Below are positions 61,201-64,000 of a stretch of DNA of 64,000 bases, piece after piece. Below the pieces are notes generated by a model. The model ran no database searches. It was given only the letters and a program-made list of their open reading frames with translations, and was not told the origin of the DNA. How positions within the stretch are numbered: position 1 is the first letter of the stretch; every line of letters begins with the position of its first letter. The stretch lies in the NCBI GenBank assembly GCA_903813345.2, contig CAIIXF020000005.1, positions 17,551,375 through 17,615,374 on the forward strand. Reading direction: 5' to 3'. The stretch is from Owenia fusiformis (taxonomy: Eukaryota > Annelida > Polychaeta > Sabellida > Oweniidae). Position numbers and translations under genes: made by a program.

Positions 61201-63852
61201 TGTATTAACTTCTTTTGGGAAATGTTTGTCATGATAAACAGAATTTTAATGGCCAACCATTATATATTTTCAGTACTGAATTCTGTCGGATCTCAAAAGG
61301 AATATTTGGTGCTGAAATCCCAATCACATCCGTGGTAAGAAACCTTTATCGCTGTCAATGGATGGCTGCATTGATTTCTTAAAAATCCTCGATAATATCA
61401 ATAATTGTTGGATATATTCACTTTCAAGCTTGTGGGAATGTGTATTTTTGCCATCTTAAACCATATACTTTTATAATAGCGAAGATTAGAAGAATTAAAC
61501 GTGACTTTTATCGCAATTAATTATGAGTGGAGCATATCAGATTGCAGATCAACAAGGTGCGATGTTTGGCCAGTGCTGTTTTAATGTTGGGGACGTAAAA
61601 TGTACGTTAGGCACAGGGACTTTCCTTGATCTCAATACTGGGAATAAACCACACGCATCCATTGCAGGTTAGTGTCTGCTCACACACTGGAATACTAAGA
61701 TATTAAGGTGGACAGGCCAGTGAATTCCCGCTGGAGAATGTTAAAGTGGAAAAAATGGAATGCATTTGGAATACATTAAAATCTGCCTTAGTGAACACCT
61801 GTCTCTAGTGAACACCATTCGCTCGCACTTACTCTACTGACTACTAAAACTCTACACTTGTTGGACAGAATGTCAGTACAAATATACTCACCTTCGGTTC
61901 GTGCTTTGTACAACATTCTGTACATTCTGAATGGCCTATCATTATTTATTCCTTAATTCAAATCTTTTTGTGCCTATCACTTTTTTGTACAAACTTTATT
62001 TTCCTCATATTCTCTAATCTTTACCAAATTGTTCAGAAGATTAAATATGCTGTGCTGTAGTTTGCCTATTGTTAAATAGCTTTAAAAATGACGGGACTTT
62101 TTCGCAAAAATCATAAATTTATCATTCTAAACCAAAGTGATTAATATTATTGTTTGAAATTTTGGTAGTATATTCACAACATTTATCTTTTTCACATATA
62201 TTCCGTGTTTTTCATCCTGAACCCCAGGGGCGGTGTATGGGGGGTCAGGAAAACAGAAATTTTCGCTAATTTTTAGATCTTTCTGAAGTATAGCTTTATT
62301 ATACTCAAATGAAAAGCAATTAAGAGTAGATTGCAAATATTGTATCTTTTTTCTGATTCGAGCCTCGTAAAATTCAAAATGGCCATCTAATGTACGATTT
62401 CGCAATAATTTTTCGATCCCTTCAAAGTATGGCTATATTATACTCAAATTGAAGGATTTTTGGAGTAGATCACAATTATGGTATTATTTTTCAGATTTGT
62501 ACCTCAGAAAATTCAAAATGGCTGCTTAGCAGGAATTCGCAATTCTAAAATCTAATTTTTTCAATTTTAACCAAAGTAATGAGTATAATTGATTGGAATT
62601 CGGTAATTGATATTTTGTTCGTTGGGATTTGCTACTCCGCGGAGTTGCCATTATCTAGTTCTTTCTGTTTTGTATTTTAGGATTATACCCTATTGTTGGT
62701 TGGAAAATAGGAAATGAGATTGTGTATATAGCGGAAGGGAGAGCCTCTGACACAGGCCCAGCCATAGACTGGCTTAGATCAATAGGTAAGGGTGCCAAAT
62801 AAGTAGTACTTATTAAGTACCTATCAATGGTCAAGGTCAGAAATTCATTTTGGCAGGTTAGATTTAAAATGAATCCATCAATTTGTACCTGTTAGAATTG
62901 CGTGTATAGCATCATTAGAAAGTATCATATTTAATTTTCATATTTGGTGGGACAAAGATATCATTTCACCTTTATCCTTCCTCTTAAGCATGATATGATA
63001 TTATATGATGCACTTTAACCTGTCTAATTTGAACGCTGCTGACAGTTGCCAAAAGTGTTCAGATTTGTAGCTATTCATGTTTCAAAGTTTTTTAACATGC
63101 AGGCCCATAGCTAGGGGGGGGGGTTCGCAGGGTTCGGGCGAACCCCCCATGGCCAAAAATTCTTTCAAAATCATGCAGTTTTTCACCATTTTGAGCACTT
63201 CTCAACTGATTTTAGCCATATTTGGGCCAAAATTGTCAAATGTGAACCCCCCTTGAAATCTTTGAAAACTGCACCCCCCTTGGCAAATCCTGGCTACGGG
63301 CCTGACAAGGTGATCTTTGGTAGATTGAAAAATTACAACTGAGAAAACACGTTCACATGGGTCAGATTAGAAAGCATTTGGATATACAGGTTTCACTGTG
63401 TCATTTGTAGATATGTATGATGATCTGAACGAATTGTCACGTGTGGCAGAGAGTGTACCAGACTCAGGCGGAGTTTATTTTGTCAACTCATTTAATGGCT
63501 TACAGGTTAGTAAAAGCTTAACTCATACACTGAATTGAAAATATACAAAAGAAAATGGAGGAAAAATGTGAAAGGATGACGAAGCGTTCTCAAATACAGG
63601 AGGACAGTGACAAGTACAGTAAAAAGCTGTCTGTAATAAAAAGTTACAGAGTTTAATCAAATAATAACAAATTAACTTCTAATTACAGGCCCCTATAAAT
63701 GATGACAAGGCTTGCTCAGGGATTCTAGGTCTCAATCCAAGTACATCTAAAGCTCAGATTGTAAGAGCGCTATTAGAGAATATATCTTTCCGCTTCAAGC
63801 TGCTATATGAAACTGCACTCACAGAAACTAGGATACCACTGTCACACATCAG
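55258..63852 (+). CDS. GK5: Glycerol kinase 5-like FGGY carbohydrate kinase, 3' end outside window
   Basis: An ATP-dependent kinase of the FGGY fold; GK5 is a glycerol-kinase paralogue. Thirteen coding exons: 55258-55407, 56167-56260, 56706-56781, 57664-57757, 59337-59426, 59748-59789, 59959-60096, 60792-60865, 61274-61334, 61541-61667, 62681-62785, 63411-63505 and 63689-63852. All phases agree and they give 436 residues plus two bases; human GK5 has 529, so about 90 are missing. Residues 26-33 (DIGTTTLR) are the phosphate loop; [10 protein letters not shown] (96-105) is the substrate-side QRxT motif; ITWQDLR is at 117-123. ADQQ contains the presumed catalytic base Asp276. [18 protein letters not shown] and [12 protein letters not shown] are FGGY signatures. 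The start follows an in-frame TAA two codons upstream. Exon 4 ends in a GC donor (AAG|GCAAGC). The Gly in QRG replaces the Glu that contacts glycerol in bacterial GlpK, so the substrate may not be glycerol. Confidence 0.95.
55758..55913. mobile_element. 156-bp MITE in GK5 intron 1
   Basis: GAATAAATAATGATAGGCCA at the left is exactly inverted at the right end (TGGCCTATCATTATTTATTC). The arms pair for about 55 bp, including GTTGGACAGA/CTGTCCAAC. A second, partly deleted copy lies at about 61860-61955 in intron 10. Confidence 0.9.
55944..56120. repeat. Diverged tandem duplication, about 85-bp unit, in GK5 intron 1
   Basis: Two units share GTGTGTCCCATTT, TTTTCTTCAAAA, CGAAAAGCTC and CATTCTTCCAGGA. 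The second is shorter, and a third CATTCTTCCAGG follows. The duplication ends about 50 bp before exon 2. Confidence 0.75.
57404..57600. mobile_element. pogo/Tigger-like MITE in GK5 intron 3
   Basis: CAGTAAAACCTGTCTAAGTG at the left and CTTTACAGGTTTCACTG at the right, TA on both sides. The right half contains four tandem units of AGAGGTGTTCCACTT. The element ends 63 bp before the exon 4 boundary. Confidence 0.85.
57865..58446. mobile_element. Fold-back element built from the 3' end of a Tc1/mariner-like transposase gene
   Basis: TA-flanked ends read GGGTGGTAAAAAAAAATGGG at the left and, at the right, TTTTTTTTGACCACCC. The two halves are diverged inverse copies over about 250 bp. On the + strand about 58112-58306 reads as a transposase C-terminal remnant ([20 protein letters not shown], then EKCSQIIDN), similar to the tail of DDE transposases of the Tc1/mariner group. 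The left half is the same region inverted. Catalytic residues are absent, so it cannot move by itself. Confidence 0.75.
58479..58632 (+). repeat. ATGTCACCAC dispersed repeat, copy E
   Basis: The best-preserved copy. A perfect palindrome, ATGTCACCAC-AA-GTGGTGACAT, opens it, followed by GTGGATGGTGTTTGGTGG, CAACAAATGGCAGGTGG and GTTAATGCCTTG. It lies in GK5 intron 4. Confidence 0.8.
60229..60377. mobile_element. MITE with about 60-bp inverted repeats in GK5 intron 7
   Basis: AGCAGGGGTTATATCGTCGA at the left is inverted as TCGACGATATTACCCCTGCT at the right, with one base missing. The arms continue through CCTAGCCC/GGGCTAGG to GGCACAAA/TTTGTGCC. The outer ends TACAGACC/GGTCTATA also pair. Spacer of about 35 bp. 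Confidence 0.9.
61860..61955. mobile_element. Partial second copy of the GAATAAATAATG MITE, GK5 intron 10
   Basis: GTTGGACAGAATGTCAGTA at the left and GAATGGCCTATCATTATTTA with TTCC at the right match the element at 55758-55913. The left terminal arm is missing, and part of the right arm is deleted. Confidence 0.75.
62080..62658 (+). mobile_element. Second Helitron/pearl-like element, 3' end 22 bp from GK5 exon 11
   Basis: Ends GTTCGTTGGGATTTGCTACT, then CCGCGGAGTTGCCATTATCTAG before a T; a palindrome (ACTCCGCGGAGT) precedes CTAG, as expected for a Helitron 3' end. The terminal sequence matches the element at 33804-34574. The interior has about 175-bp repeats sharing TATTATACTCAAAT and AAAATTCAAAATGGC. 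The 5' boundary is approximate and no CCGT tract is present. Confidence 0.65.
63011..63398. mobile_element. pogo/Tigger-like MITE interrupted by a hAT-like MITE, GK5 intron 11
   Basis: The outer element begins near CACTTTAACCTGTCTAATTT and ends GATATACAGGTTTCACTG. Its interior matches the copy at 33226. A second element (63100-63304) interrupts it. Its right end is only 12 bp before the exon 12 boundary at 63411. Confidence 0.7.
63100..63304. mobile_element. hAT-like MITE nested in the pogo-like element
   Basis: CAGGCCCATAGCTAGGG at the left and TCCTGGCTACGGGCCTG at the right are imperfect inverted ends of a type widespread among hAT elements. The interior has a poly-G run and TTTTGAGCACTTCTCAA; related interior sequence lies at about 21090-21140 and 38690-38760. 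No clear 8-bp target duplication was seen. Confidence 0.7.
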
Positions 63853-64000
63853 GTATTTGTGATTCGGGAACTAGGATACAACTGTTGCACAACAGATACT
63901 TGGTATTTGGTAAATTAAAGTATCACACATCAGCGTCGTGACAGTGTTTTAGATGGTATAAATACATATTAAATGAGACCAATCAAGTTTATGGAATGGT

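Noticed and set aside
1-64000. tRNA, 5S rRNA or snRNA genes
   Set aside because: I looked for B-box-like GGTTCGA sequences and found only isolated partial matches (for example near 14811 and 29152) without a cloverleaf partner. A covariance-model scan would be needed to exclude them fully.

Overview
The window is animal nuclear DNA. It is AT-rich and gene-sparse, with multi-exon genes that use GT-AG introns, 1-10 kb introns, and many short palindromic DNA transposons. The protein set (an Lbx/ladybird homeobox gene, a TBC1D25/OATL1-type Rab-GAP, a glycerol kinase 5-type FGGY kinase) fits an invertebrate bilaterian. A non-vertebrate deuterostome such as a hemichordate, echinoderm or cephalochordate seems most likely, but the sequence alone does not give a species. 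I saw no bacterial, viral or organellar genes, no tRNA or rRNA, and no CRISPR array.

Layout. (1) 1-17.3 kb holds Lbx on the + strand: a probable TATA promoter and short 5'UTR exon near 4.5 kb, coding exon 1 (4917-5478), a 10.4-kb intron, and homeodomain exon 2 (15841-16193). (2) 17.3-29.2 kb is intergenic and rich in inverted-repeat elements; one well-formed 79-bp intron-like segment (18586-18664) may mark an unannotated transcript. (3) 29.3-43.1 kb is a five-exon TBC1D25-like gene on the + strand (29304-43097), whose introns carry a Helitron/pearl-like element, a 1.1-kb nested fold-back and several MITEs. (4) 43.1-50 kb is its 3' flank. It includes a 105-bp copy of the gene's own last exon, trapped between two near-identical 430-bp direct repeats. 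(5) 50.0-53.7 kb on the - strand is a 1,228-residue protein with twelve C2H2 zinc fingers, encoded in one coding exon. (6) Head-to-head with it, from about 54.9 kb to the window end, is a GK5-like gene on the + strand; thirteen coding exons are visible and the 3' end lies outside.

The four genes have unrelated roles: developmental transcription factor, autophagy/Rab GAP, zinc-finger regulator, and sugar/polyol kinase. They are not an operon or an obvious functional cluster. The TBC gene and the zinc-finger gene are convergent; the zinc-finger gene and GK5 are divergent and probably share a bidirectional promoter region.

The repeat landscape is the other main content. It includes a TA-flanked family with CAGTAAAACCTG ends (pogo/Tigger-like), a TA-flanked family ending in GGAGGGGAGTG (Tc1-like), hAT-like MITEs, one TTAA-flanked element, Helitron-like ends with a CCGT microsatellite, and a five-copy ATGTCACCAC family. 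Several of these sit within tens of bases of splice acceptors.
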